A DNA stretch of 64,000 bases. Source: a virus. The notes beneath the pieces are model-generated. The model saw only the letters and a program-made list of their open reading frames with translations, ran no database searches and was not told the origin of the DNA. The stretch lies in IMG/VR virus record IMGVR_UViG_3300020469_004256, positions 1-64,000 of that record. The stretch is one strand, 5' to 3'. Positions 33,100 to 40,403 of the stretch are shown here, piece by piece. Position numbers and translations under genes: made by a program. Each line of letters starts with the position of its first letter. Position 1 is the first letter of the stretch.

Positions 33100-33107
33100 C
33101 CTTTTTT

Positions 33108-33653
33108 TTATGCTATTTTGACAAGATTTTGATCCCAGTTAAGATAGGTTGTCCAACTGTGATGAGGGACAATCAAAGGAAACTGTGATCGTTTGTTGGC
33201 CAATTCCCAATAGTCTGGTTTGTACGGCATTTGTTTTGGCCTAATGTCTCTACTGCCTTTTTCAACATTGCAGGTCATACATGATGTAACAATGTTTTCC
33301 CAATGTGAGTGGCCACCTGCTGATCTTGGTACAACATGATCAAGAGTAAGGTCTTTCCAATTGTTTTGTTCATATTCACATCCACAATATTGGCAAGTGA
33401 ACAAATCTCTTAGATAAACATTGTTTCTTGAAAATCTTGGATGCCTTGCTAGATTAATGTACTGTTTAGACATCAATACACTTGGCACTTTCATTTCTGT
33501 AGAAGGGCTGTGTATAACCCAATTATCATAGTTTTCAAGTATTTTAAACTTGTCTAGCCATATAAGTTTAATAGAAAGATGCCAATTAACCGTGCTTAAC
33601 GGCAATAAACTTAAAGGATTTCCATCTGCGTTTAGTACTAGAGTATCAGACAT
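33108..33653 (-). CDS. HNH endonuclease
   Basis: 181 residues. The HNH core is at about residues 83-140: C-x-x-C (CQYCGC), LTLDHVVPRSAGGHSHWENIVTSCMTCNVEKGSR, with the His of LDHV, the Asn of WENI and the second Cys pair. Typical of the type found in marine T4-like phages and IHF-type contexts. It could be a homing or packaging/repair nuclease. No intron is seen beside it. Divergent from gene 33720. Confidence 0.9.
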   Translation of the reverse strand: MSDTLVLNADGNPLSLLPLSTVNWHLSIKLIWLDKFKILENYDNWVIHSPSTEMKVPSVLMSKQYINLARHPRFSRNNVYLRDLFTCQYCGCEYEQNNWKDLTLDHVVPRSAGGHSHWENIVTSCMTCNVEKGSRDIRPKQMPYKPDYWELANKRSQFPLIVPHHSWTTYLNWDQNLVKIA

Positions 33654-33706
33654 TATTTTTTATTCCATTATTATTTAGTTGGTGTTTAATATACAATAAA
33701 AGACAC

Positions 33707-33714
33707 GATAAATA
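33707..33714 (+). promoter_or_regulatory. T4-type late promoter (GATAAATA) for gene 33720
   Basis: GATAAATA, TTAGT and ATG, the same sequence and spacing as for gene 335. A leaderless transcript is predicted. Confidence 0.75.
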
Positions 33715-33719
33715 TTAGT

Positions 33720-34229
33720 ATGAAAAGGTTTGTTTTGTCAATGATCTTATTGCTTACATTTTTGGTGCCAGCCAAAGTGTTTGCAGAGTATGACGCAACT
33801 TACGATTGGGATAATGATCAAACATATCAAGCTCTAGCAGAAGACTTTAGGAAGTATTCTGTGTGCCAAGCAATTTATAGAAATCTTTCAGTGTTTGTTG
33901 CAATACACTATGGTATTGGTGATAACTTAGGTTATCCTCAAGAATGGTTACAACAACAAAAATTGTTGTTGCAGAATGCCAACTCACAAGAAGTTATTTT
34001 TGGTGAAAAGACTGAAAGAACAATTCAGCAACTCATGTTAACATATGATCTTCCTTATCAGATGTTAGATGCACAACGCACAAAAAATCAAGCAGGCACA
34101 ACACAATCAATTATGTTTTCACTTGCACCAGGATCACAAGATCCAAATCTTTCTTCAGTTGTTATCAAAGGTATTCTTACTGAATCATCAAATTGTCAAG
34201 TGTACCAAGAAAAAGGTACTTACGAATAA
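33720..34229 (+). CDS. Secreted/periplasmic unknown protein
   Basis: 169 residues with a good Sec signal peptide (MKRFVLSMILLLTFLVPAKVFA, cleavage at VFA|EY). The mature part is Gln-rich with a pair of Cys (QVY and VCQAIYR region, SNCQVY) that could form a disulfide. A periplasmic phage protein of unknown role; signal-bearing proteins in late transcripts may act in lysis or superinfection exclusion. No family recognised. Confidence 0.65.
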   Translation: MKRFVLSMILLLTFLVPAKVFAEYDATYDWDNDQTYQALAEDFRKYSVCQAIYRNLSVFVAIHYGIGDNLGYPQEWLQQQKLLLQNANSQEVIFGEKTERTIQQLMLTYDLPYQMLDAQRTKNQAGTTQSIMFSLAPGSQDPNLSSVVIKGILTESSNCQVYQEKGTYE

Positions 34230-34351
34230 ACACCAACTAGTATTGATAAAAAAAGAATCATACTAATTGAAGTGAACAATAACAATTTCATAGTTGGTTT
34301 AAATCCAAAGATCCAAATAGCAAGAATTAAAAATAGTAAAAACCAAAGCAT
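34220..34351 (-). CDS. Very small hydrophobic membrane protein, 43 aa
   Basis: ATG at 34351-34349 overlapping the TAA of the upstream gene, ending with TAA at 34222-34220. Two hydrophobic segments (LWFLLFLILAIWIF; LLLFTSISMILFLSILV) separated by GFKPTMK. Overlaps gene 33720-34229 tail to tail by ten bases. No family recognised. Confidence 0.5.
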   Translation of the reverse strand: MLWFLLFLILAIWIFGFKPTMKLLLFTSISMILFLSILVGVYS

Positions 34352-35205
34352 TATTGACTTGCCCTAACTTTTCTTTTTAATTTTTCTGTAGCATCTGCCC
34401 ATTGTTCTTGGGAACTGTCTACTGGCAATGTCAGTTCAATGGTTGCTTTCGTTTTGGCTCTATTATATTTGAAACCTTCAGGGCAAACCTTTTGTAAGAA
34501 TTGTTCTGCCTGTTCATTAACTCTATTTTCGCAATGAAGACCTACTTTGATCGATCCTTTTAGGCTATGAACATAGGCCATATATCGATTGTCTAGTTCT
34601 GGAAGTCTATGCCATAGAGTAATAGCATTTTCGTTGGCTTTCTTGTAATCTTCTCTCTGTATTGACCATTCCGCACCATATATCTTAACGAATTCAGCAT
34701 AATGATTTAACACCGTATCAGGTGTAGGAATAATCTCTGTGTCTGTGAACAAGGCAGGCTCATATGTGCCTTCGTCTGTCCACTGACTCTTAACAGCATG
34801 AATGTTATATTCTCCCATTTGTGTGGGACGTTTATGATATTTCTCTCTCCATTTGTCTAATAGATCTAAATAAATCTGATCAATTGATTCACATAGCAGT
34901 ACCGTTGCCAATATCTTATAGTTCTTAACCGCTAGTACGTCTGCATAACCTTTGGTCTTGAATACATGAGTTTGATCTGCTCGTCCTGTTAAGTCCTGAT
35001 GTTCGTACACGATCACATCACCCTTTACTGTATATGCAACCACATCAATTTGTCCACCGTGAATACCATACTCATTGGTTGCACTAGTAACACTAGGTAA
35101 TCCTAGTAACTTATTAATCTTGTTAAGGTCATTAATTCCTATATCAGTTGCTAGATGTTGAGTAAACTTGGTTTCTAACTCATACTGCTCTCTGAGTGTT
35201 TTCAT
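34351..35205 (-). CDS. Possible PD-(D/E)XK nuclease-fold protein
   Basis: 284 residues. GGQIDVVAYTVKGDVIVYEHQ recalls the D-(x)n-E-x-K/Q pattern of PD-(D/E)XK-type nucleases, followed by ADQTHVFKTKGYA and LATVLLCESID; the C-terminal half is helical and Lys-rich, vaguely like DUF4268 restriction-endonuclease-like proteins. That match is weak. Its ATG lies one base before the metallopeptidase stop, so it is the second gene of that operon. Function unknown. Confidence 0.4.
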   Translation of the reverse strand: MKTLREQYELETKFTQHLATDIGINDLNKINKLLGLPSVTSATNEYGIHGGQIDVVAYTVKGDVIVYEHQDLTGRADQTHVFKTKGYADVLAVKNYKILATVLLCESIDQIYLDLLDKWREKYHKRPTQMGEYNIHAVKSQWTDEGTYEPALFTDTEIIPTPDTVLNHYAEFVKIYGAEWSIQREDYKKANENAITLWHRLPELDNRYMAYVHSLKGSIKVGLHCENRVNEQAEQFLQKVCPEGFKYNRAKTKATIELTLPVDSSQEQWADATEKLKRKVRASQ

Positions 35206-36431
35206 TATACGTTCTCGTAGTGAGTTGTTATTCCAAATGGTGCTTCAAGGTCTTTGTCATGATTTGAATGTATCACCCAAAGTGTATCACAATAATTGTC
35301 ATCACCCCATGATCCCCAAGGATAACCATCTGTGAACACAATCAACTTTTTAGGTTGTACTCCATTATCTTTCATCCAAGTCCAATTGGCTTCAAACTCA
35401 GTACCACCAAAGCCACCCGGCTTGTAATCTGTGATATCTTTGTCTGGTGTAAACACTTCTGGATTATGAACTTCTGTGTCAAAACTCCACACATGAACTT
35501 TGTAATCTTGGAATGAATCCATTATACCTTTTACTTCACCTAAGAATATATTCAATTGCTTTTCACTAATTGATCCTGATGTATCAATAGCAACACACAC
35601 ATCAACTGCTGGATCTGGTTGTAGTCCAGGTAGTATAGCATCAACTGACCAACCTTTTCTACTAGGTCTTAAAAATGAATAGTCTGATTTTACAACTGAT
35701 GTTATATGTTGATCTAGTAATGATCTCCAATCCATTTTAGGCTCAGTCATATTTTTGATCAAACGTTCAACACCTTTAGGCACATTACCTGCTCCAGCCG
35801 CCTGTGCCGCCTGTAGTACTGCATTTTTAATTTCATCTTTTAACTTGTCTTTGTCTGCTTTAGACATCACAGGTCTTTTGCCTTTACCATCTTTGCCGTC
35901 ACCATCTTTACCTTGTCCTTGACCTTTATCACCTTCACCATCTAAGTGCATATCAAGAGTAACTTTGATTTCAACTTGATTCTTTTTTAGTTCAGTATAT
36001 ATTTCATCTGAGTTTTTATCATAGTACTTAGGATCAAGTAAACCTTCTTTAGGCATTTTACCTAAACCTTCACGAACCAATTGCCCGTTAATAACATAGT
36101 CAGTTGCCATGTTCCAAATCTGCGGATCTCTACCTTCACGTCTTTCCATATGATCATATACACAGTGCATAACTTCATGCCCAATAAGGAAATCAAGTTC
36201 TTCCGAAGTTAATGGTGTGATAAATTCTCTACTATAAAATAAATGTAATCCATCAGTGGCCGCAGTAGGACACCAATCATCAGCATTTTTAAGTTTTAAT
36301 CTTGTTGCAAGATTGCCAAAGAATGGATGTTTTAACAGTAGACGAACTCTACTTTGTACAATTCTTTCACGGATTTCGTGGTCTTCTTGGACTTTAATCT
36401 TTGTTTTTTTTATTGCAGTTTTTGTTGCCAT
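35205..36431 (-). CDS. VWA-like/zinc-metallopeptidase (DUF2201-type) protein
   Basis: 408 residues. N-terminal half has a zinc-peptidase motif GHEVMHCVYDH (H-E-x-x-H, then H). A Gly/Lys/Asp-rich linker (about residues 168-195) leads to a C-terminal VWA fold with the MIDAS motif DTSGSIS, FGGTEF and FTDGYPW. This two-domain arrangement is known in bacterial proteins encoded with a MoxR-type AAA+ ATPase; the AAA+ gene at 40404 with the same promoter is the likely partner. Such pairs are thought to work as chaperone/insertase-like or metal-insertion systems. Target unknown. Confidence 0.8.
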   Translation of the reverse strand: MATKTAIKKTKIKVQEDHEIRERIVQSRVRLLLKHPFFGNLATRLKLKNADDWCPTAATDGLHLFYSREFITPLTSEELDFLIGHEVMHCVYDHMERREGRDPQIWNMATDYVINGQLVREGLGKMPKEGLLDPKYYDKNSDEIYTELKKNQVEIKVTLDMHLDGEGDKGQGQGKDGDGKDGKGKRPVMSKADKDKLKDEIKNAVLQAAQAAGAGNVPKGVERLIKNMTEPKMDWRSLLDQHITSVVKSDYSFLRPSRKGWSVDAILPGLQPDPAVDVCVAIDTSGSISEKQLNIFLGEVKGIMDSFQDYKVHVWSFDTEVHNPEVFTPDKDITDYKPGGFGGTEFEANWTWMKDNGVQPKKLIVFTDGYPWGSWGDDNYCDTLWVIHSNHDKDLEAPFGITTHYENV

Positions 36432-36456
36432 GTATCTCTCTCCTTATTATGTATAT

Positions 36457-36484
36457 ATAATAGCATCATATAGAGATCTGTCAA
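36457..36484 (-). promoter_or_regulatory. Sigma70-type promoter for the metallopeptidase/VWA gene, duplicated sequence
   Basis: TTGACA at 36484-36479, 16-base spacer, TATTAT at 36462-36457. About 36 consecutive bases around it are identical to the region upstream of the AAA+ gene (41532-41559). Confidence 0.8.
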
Positions 36485-36545
36485 CCAGAAAAGTGGTTAA
36501 TTAATCCAGTAAAACTGGCACTTTTTATTAAAATAGTGTATAAAG

Positions 36546-36553
36546 GATAAATA
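36546..36553 (+). promoter_or_regulatory. T4-type late promoter (GATAAATA) for gene 36597
   Basis: GATAAATA then TACTT; predicted start near 36559, leader of about 38 bases with GGAGAG before the ATG. Confidence 0.7.
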
Positions 36554-36596
36554 TACTTGTATATTATACACAATAACAAATATAGGAGAGCTCAAT

Positions 36597-36854
36597 ATGT
36601 TTATATCATGGAAATCAGACAGTAGTTTTGGTTCAGCAGATGCTTTCAAATCACACATTGAAGAAAGTGATTTTGATGATTATTTTGCTTGGGCAGTATC
36701 AAACGGCAGAGTCAACTTCAAACACGAATTAGTTGGAGAAGATCTAGTTTACACTGAAGAGTGGAACATTACAAGAGAAGAATATGATGCGTTAGATCAT
36801 CCATCATTTCCTTCACAGCCGATAGAAGAAACAACTGACCACTTAACATTTTAA
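36597..36854 (+). CDS. Unknown acidic protein, 85 aa
   Basis: 85 residues, acidic and aromatic (ISWKSDSSFGSADAFKSHIEESDFDDYFAW, YTEEWNITREEYDAL). Isolated on the plus strand with its own late promoter, GGAGAG ribosome site and terminator, so a single-gene unit. No family recognised. Confidence 0.6.
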   Translation: MFISWKSDSSFGSADAFKSHIEESDFDDYFAWAVSNGRVNFKHELVGEDLVYTEEWNITREEYDALDHPSFPSQPIEETTDHLTF

Positions 36855-36864
36855 TAATTAATTA

Positions 36865-36906
36865 TTAAAAGCTCACTGTTGCCTAGCAATGGTGGGCTTT
36901 TTTTTA
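36865..36906. terminator. Rho-independent terminator, probably bidirectional
   Basis: A 14-bp stem, AAGCTCACTGTTGC/GCAATGGTGGGCTT (with G-T pairs), 3-base loop CTA, followed by eight T on the plus strand and by TTTTAATAATT on the minus strand. It separates gene 36597-36854 from the minus-strand gene ending at 36904. Confidence 0.88.
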
Positions 36907-37224
36907 TTCACCAAAGTAATAGTTACCTAAGCCTAGCATCAACAATGTCACTAGAACTGCATTTAATACTAGCAATGCTCTATCGTGCCACAAGTAACCA
37001 ACCCATGCCCAGCCAAATGTACCAAACAACCCAAACCACATATCCACATGTGGAATTGTGCCTATGCTTCTAGCCACAGTTGCAATCAATATAAGAATTA
37101 CCGATACCCATTTCACATACCAAGATAGATCACCTTTAGGTGTAACTTTCTTAAATACCCTAGTGGAATTTAACTTTTTGATTTTATCATCTAGTTTTTC
37201 TTTTATAGGTTTTATATCTTCCAT
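36904..37224 (-). CDS. Small membrane protein, DUF6552-like (first of two paralogues)
   Basis: 106 residues. A soluble basic N-terminus (DKIKKLNSTRVFKK) precedes spans WYVKWVSVILILIATVARSIG, MWFGLFGTFGWAWVGYLWHDR and ALLVLNAVLVTLLMLGLGNYYF. The pattern W..VG.LW.DR.LLVLNA repeats in gene 37412-37654, so they are paralogues. It resembles DUF6552 of phages; the function is unknown. Confidence 0.6.
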   Translation of the reverse strand: MEDIKPIKEKLDDKIKKLNSTRVFKKVTPKGDLSWYVKWVSVILILIATVARSIGTIPHVDMWFGLFGTFGWAWVGYLWHDRALLVLNAVLVTLLMLGLGNYYFGE

Positions 37225-37415
37225 TTTATTTTATCCTCTATGGCGTGTTGTGCCGCTTGTATATAATCGCGATCTTCTTCTGACAACACTGACCAAAACT
37301 TACTGACACTTGTAGTTAACTCATATGCCTCTTTTGGATTGTTTATATGATAATTTGATTCCATTAATTTTTGTAGTTGGTCCATGCGTTCTTTTATTTT
37401 AATAGCAATGGTCAT
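37212..37415 (-). CDS. Small helical protein, 67 aa
   Basis: 67 residues from the ATG at 37415, which overlaps the stop of the upstream gene (ATGA); a longer frame in the same register would start in that gene's coding sequence. Charged helices (IKIKERMDQLQKLME, LSEEDRDYIQAAQHAIEDKIK). Sits between two membrane-protein genes and is probably coupled with them. No family recognised. Confidence 0.6.
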   Translation of the reverse strand: MTIAIKIKERMDQLQKLMESNYHINNPKEAYELTTSVSKFWSVLSEEDRDYIQAAQHAIEDKIKWKI

Positions 37416-37654
37416 ACTATAAAATTTCCAATTAATCCTATGATATAAATTAATGTCAGACCTGCGTTCAACACAATCAAAGAACGTTCTTGCCATAATA
37501 TACCAACCAGTACCCAAGTTGCATTTGCTATACAAAATGCATAACTGTACCATGGATAAAGATTAAAAGCCGCCATTGATGCCGCTATTAATAGAATTAC
37601 TGTGCCTGTCCAGGCTAACCATTGATATGGTTTGTTATCTGTTTTTGTACTCAT
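37412..37654 (-). CDS. Small membrane protein, DUF6552-like (second paralogue)
   Basis: 80 residues with three spans (WLAWTGTVILLIAASMAAF, WYSYAFCIANATWVLVGILW, SLIVLNAGLTLIYIIGLIG). WVLVGILWQERSLIVLNA matches WAWVGYLWHDRALLVLNA in gene 36904. Overlaps the next upstream gene by 20 bases. Function unknown. Confidence 0.6.
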   Translation of the reverse strand: MSTKTDNKPYQWLAWTGTVILLIAASMAAFNLYPWYSYAFCIANATWVLVGILWQERSLIVLNAGLTLIYIIGLIGNFIV

Positions 37655-37811
37655 TTTTTGTAATCATTTCTAGTTCTACTGCATCTACTTTAGCACATTT
37701 ATATAATATGTCAACCGATTCCATTAATTGGCCATAAGTTTTTTCCCACCAGTAATTGGTAGAAGACAGTTCTCCCCTTGTCACGGTCACTTTATAATAC
37801 ACATCACTCAC
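37635..37811 (-). CDS. Small unknown protein, 58 aa, GTG start
   Basis: GTG at 37811 overlapping the stop of the upstream gene (GTGA), ending in TAA at 37637-37635; 58 residues (VYYKVTVTRGELSSTNYWWEKTYGQ...). A TTGACA at 37714-37709 falls within this coding sequence and is not taken as a promoter. The coupling to the gene upstream supports it. No family recognised. Confidence 0.5.
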   Translation of the reverse strand: MSDVYYKVTVTRGELSSTNYWWEKTYGQLMESVDILYKCAKVDAVELEMITKNEYKNR

Positions 37812-38035
37812 GATGCTATTTTTTCCCAGGCCAATACTCCTTTGACTATATCTCTGTCTTTGGCTTTTTTAAATGCGTAATAACTGCCAGAGATATAATA
37901 CCATCCTGTGGCATGACGTTTGATTGTTTTTAAAATTTCTTCTTTTTGTTCTTCTGTTATGTTAGATAAATCAATCACATAGTACTCATCTTTGTAATTG
38001 TAAAATTCTTTTTGTGTTAGTTTTCTAGACTTCAT
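37808..38035 (-). CDS. Small unknown protein, 75 aa
   Basis: 75 residues, charged N-terminus (MKSRKLTQKEFYNYKDEYYVIDL) and a Tyr-rich middle (GWYYISGSYYAFKKAK). Overlaps the upstream gene by 11 bases. No family recognised. Confidence 0.55.
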   Translation of the reverse strand: MKSRKLTQKEFYNYKDEYYVIDLSNITEEQKEEILKTIKRHATGWYYISGSYYAFKKAKDRDIVKGVLAWEKIAS

Positions 38036-38408
38036 TAATCGCTTTTTCTATTTTTTTATAATAATCGTCAAATATTTCTGCTTCTTTGCTATTTAGATAT
38101 GCTACAGATCCAAAGCACGGATATCCGTTAATACCAGTTGGAAACTGATCTTTCATGTAAGAATAAAACATGCATGGTTTATCTTGATACATACCTTGAC
38201 TCATATCTGGTGACATCAGCATCAACGGCATAAACACACTGGCTATGTCATGTGGATTTTGTATTTGAAAACTAGTAAATACTTCTCCACGATATACTTG
38301 TTGTGCTAGTTCTTTTAAAAACTGTTTTGACTTTATAGGACGTTTTTTACGACTTTTTTTATTAACTTTGTATTCTTTTATTTCAGGTTCCATATTCAGT
38401 TTTACCAT
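38025..38408 (-). CDS. Unknown protein, 127 aa
   Basis: 127 residues, basic N-terminus (KKSRKKRPIKSK), then FQIQNPHDIASVFMPLMLMSPDMSQGMYQDKPCMFYSYM with Met-rich hydrophobic character, and a helical end. Ten bases after the radical SAM gene. No family recognised. Confidence 0.55.
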   Translation of the reverse strand: MVKLNMEPEIKEYKVNKKSRKKRPIKSKQFLKELAQQVYRGEVFTSFQIQNPHDIASVFMPLMLMSPDMSQGMYQDKPCMFYSYMKDQFPTGINGYPCFGSVAYLNSKEAEIFDDYYKKIEKAINEV

Positions 38409-38417
38409 TGTTTATTT

Positions 38418-39464
38418 TTAATTTTTGTCTTCAACTTTTTTGTTTTTGTATATTCCTTTTAACCCACATGCCCTAATGCATTTACGTAGATGTTTAGGAT
38501 GTGATGCATACCATCTTGATTTTAAAGACTTGTAAAATTCTGTTTGTAATATATCGCTGATTGAATGTTTGTTAAGATCGTTAAAATCTCTATCGTTGGT
38601 TTGTGTAATTTGTTCATACATATGAATTGAATCACCGTACAAGAAACAACAAGGCCACAGTGTCATATCAGCCGCTACAAAGCATTCTGGTTCTTCGTAA
38701 TGTTGACAAGAAAGTGTGTGAACTATATCATCAACTACTTTAGGATCTTTAGATGTATAAATTTCTTTTAGTTTTTGTAAATCATTGTGTGGAAGTTTTT
38801 TAGAATTGTTTAATTTTACTTCTTCAACTACTGTAACACTTTTTTGTTTTTCATCTTTAACAACTAATGGTTTTCTTGGCTTGTGTTTTTTATTTTTGTT
38901 GAATTCATTTCTACCACTAGTTCTTCTAATAAATCTCATACCAAGTTCATTTGCTAAACTTTTTGCATCTTCGTAATCATCTTCATTATGATCAAATGGT
39001 ATAAAAACCCAATTGGCTTTGCCACCTGCACCCATGTATGCTCTCATATTTCTTTCTAGTGTTGACCAATTTACATTTACTCTGTAGATGTGGTTAGTAT
39101 CTTTAAATCCATCTACACTGAAGTCAACATACAAGTTTTCTAGTTTGGCTAACTTTGCCCACCATTCTGCATTTTGATACCCACCATTTGTGCTTAAATT
39201 TATTCTTCCACCAAAGTTAGAAATATATTCAGCAATTTCAAAACATTCGTTATTGAGTATAGGATCACCTAATACTCCGCACAGTTTAAATTCTTTGTTA
39301 TCACAAGATTCTCGTGTTGGAAAAATTTGTTTGATGTTTTCAAATGTAAGTTCGTTATTGCCTCTCAATTTCATGCCCATTTCAGTTCTAGCACACAGAG
39401 GACATTCTGCATTACAGTTAGCAGTTATTTCTAGTTCATATTTTTGGATATGTTTTTCTAACAT
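38418..39464 (-). CDS. Radical SAM enzyme with C-terminal cysteine region, paralogue of 8252-9367
   Basis: 348 residues from the ATG at 39464, chosen because it follows the previous stop and aligns residue by residue with gene 8252: Cys17, 21, 24 in CNAECPLC, matching positions. Then LCGVLGDPILN, STNGGYQN, SVDGFKDTNHIYRVNVNW and GMRFIRRTSGRN, all with counterparts in the paralogue. C-terminal cysteines (LSCQHYEEPECF, LWPCCFLYGD, KCIRACG) should bind an auxiliary cluster. Longer starts exist at 39488 and 39494. Substrate unknown. Confidence 0.85.
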   Translation of the reverse strand: MLEKHIQKYELEITANCNAECPLCARTEMGMKLRGNNELTFENIKQIFPTRESCDNKEFKLCGVLGDPILNNECFEIAEYISNFGGRINLSTNGGYQNAEWWAKLAKLENLYVDFSVDGFKDTNHIYRVNVNWSTLERNMRAYMGAGGKANWVFIPFDHNEDDYEDAKSLANELGMRFIRRTSGRNEFNKNKKHKPRKPLVVKDEKQKSVTVVEEVKLNNSKKLPHNDLQKLKEIYTSKDPKVVDDIVHTLSCQHYEEPECFVAADMTLWPCCFLYGDSIHMYEQITQTNDRDFNDLNKHSISDILQTEFYKSLKSRWYASHPKHLRKCIRACGLKGIYKNKKVEDKN

Positions 39465-39468
39465 TGCT

Positions 39469-39720
39469 TTACTTTCGTAATTTTGCATCACCATGGTAGC
39501 ATTCTGGTGGTTGCGTGTACTGTGGTGAAAGTGTAGCATCGTATTCAAATCTAGTATTACAATACAAACAAACTTTATAATCTTTATCACCCATTGTCAT
39601 ATAAACATGAGGATGATCATTTGGTGGTTCAGCACCTATACAAACAAAACCTTTGACACCAATCTTTATTACAGGTACTCCTATATCATTTTTGTATGAC
39701 GGTGTTGCGTTGGTATCCAT
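39469..39720 (-). CDS. Zinc-finger protein, NDUFS6-like (zf-CHCC)
   Basis: 83 residues. VCIGAEPPNDHPHVYMTMGDKDYKVCLYCNTRFEY fits the zf-CHCC pattern: a Cys, then HP(H/R)VY, and C-x-x-C, the zinc site of the mitochondrial complex I subunit NDUFS6 and its bacterial relatives. The bacterial versions are common in alphaproteobacteria. In the phage it may be a small metal-binding adaptor; the role is unknown. Five bases before the radical SAM gene downstream. Confidence 0.78.
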   Translation of the reverse strand: MDTNATPSYKNDIGVPVIKIGVKGFVCIGAEPPNDHPHVYMTMGDKDYKVCLYCNTRFEYDATLSPQYTQPPECYHGDAKLRK

Positions 39721-39721
39721 T

Positions 39722-39904
39722 TTAGTGTATAGTTTTATGATTTTTTAGTATTCCATGTTTGCTCATATTTATATACAATTTGTTTTTAGTTTTTTTCCAA
39801 AACTCTAAAGCCCAGTCATCAGTTGATCTGTCAATTGCTTTGTCACAGTTTTCTAAAAGTCTATTGTACATTTTTTCTAGTTGTTGTTTAGTTGTTATTA
39901 TCAT
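39722..39904 (-). CDS. Small unknown protein, 60 aa
   Basis: 60 residues from the ATG at 39904, overlapping the stop of the next gene upstream (TAATG). Mostly helical, WALEFWKKTKNKLYINMSKH. No family recognised. Confidence 0.5.
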   Translation of the reverse strand: MIITTKQQLEKMYNRLLENCDKAIDRSTDDWALEFWKKTKNKLYINMSKHGILKNHKTIH

Positions 39905-40317
39905 TATTTTTGTTTTTTTCCTTGTGTCCATTGAGTGTAAGAATCTTCAGCAAATTTAAATATTTTAGAAAGTTGCAAAGATGCTTTTGCTGAAATTGAT
40001 TTTGCAAATATTTCTTCAATGATCATTTCATTTTGATTTACATGTGGGTCAACCCAGTATTCTTTATTATGTTTGTGTATACGATCGTGACATATTTCAA
40101 TTTTTAAGACTGACTTGTTGTCATTAGATAAAAAGTTGCCATTAAACCAACCTGCTTCTTTTATTTTTTCGTCTGCTTCTTGTTGAAATCCTGCTTGTTT
40201 TTCTTTTGAATCTATTTGTCTATTACTACAAATATTAAAAAAATGTTCAACATTTTGCCATTCTGTATCTGGATGTTTTAAACTTTTTATTTTATAAATT
40301 TTTATACTTGCCTGCAT
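39904..40317 (-). CDS. Unknown protein, 137 aa
   Basis: 137 residues, strand-helix character (ASIKIYKIKSLKHPDTEWQNVEHFF...), a Glu/Lys-rich helix (EKQAGFQQEADEKIKEA) and a C-terminal helix. First gene of the run that includes the zf-CHCC protein and the third radical SAM gene. No family recognised. Confidence 0.55.
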   Translation of the reverse strand: MQASIKIYKIKSLKHPDTEWQNVEHFFNICSNRQIDSKEKQAGFQQEADEKIKEAGWFNGNFLSNDNKSVLKIEICHDRIHKHNKEYWVDPHVNQNEMIIEEIFAKSISAKASLQLSKIFKFAEDSYTQWTQGKKQK

Positions 40318-40344
40318 AGTAATACTTATCCTTTTTATTAGGGT

Positions 40345-40394
40345 GGGGAACTGATCTACATTTAAGAGCAGAGAGAGGCAGATTCAGTTCCCCT
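40345..40394 (-). other. Strong stem-loop downstream of the AAA+ gene
   Basis: On the minus strand GGGGAACTG pairs with CAGTTCCCC and ATCT with AGAT across a single-base bulge, around a 22-base pyrimidine-rich loop. It follows the AAA+ gene stop by ten bases. No T run follows, so it is not an ordinary terminator; an mRNA 3' stabiliser or small RNA are alternatives. Confidence 0.55.
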
Positions 40395-40403
40395 AACAGC
40401 ATT

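Noticed and set aside
33108-33653. HNH gene as part of a homing intron
   Set aside because: No split flanking gene and no group I intron core is apparent next to it.
37709-37714. TTGACA on the minus strand as a possible promoter
   Set aside because: It lies inside the coding sequence of the small GTG-start gene 37635-37811, and no good -10 hexamer follows.
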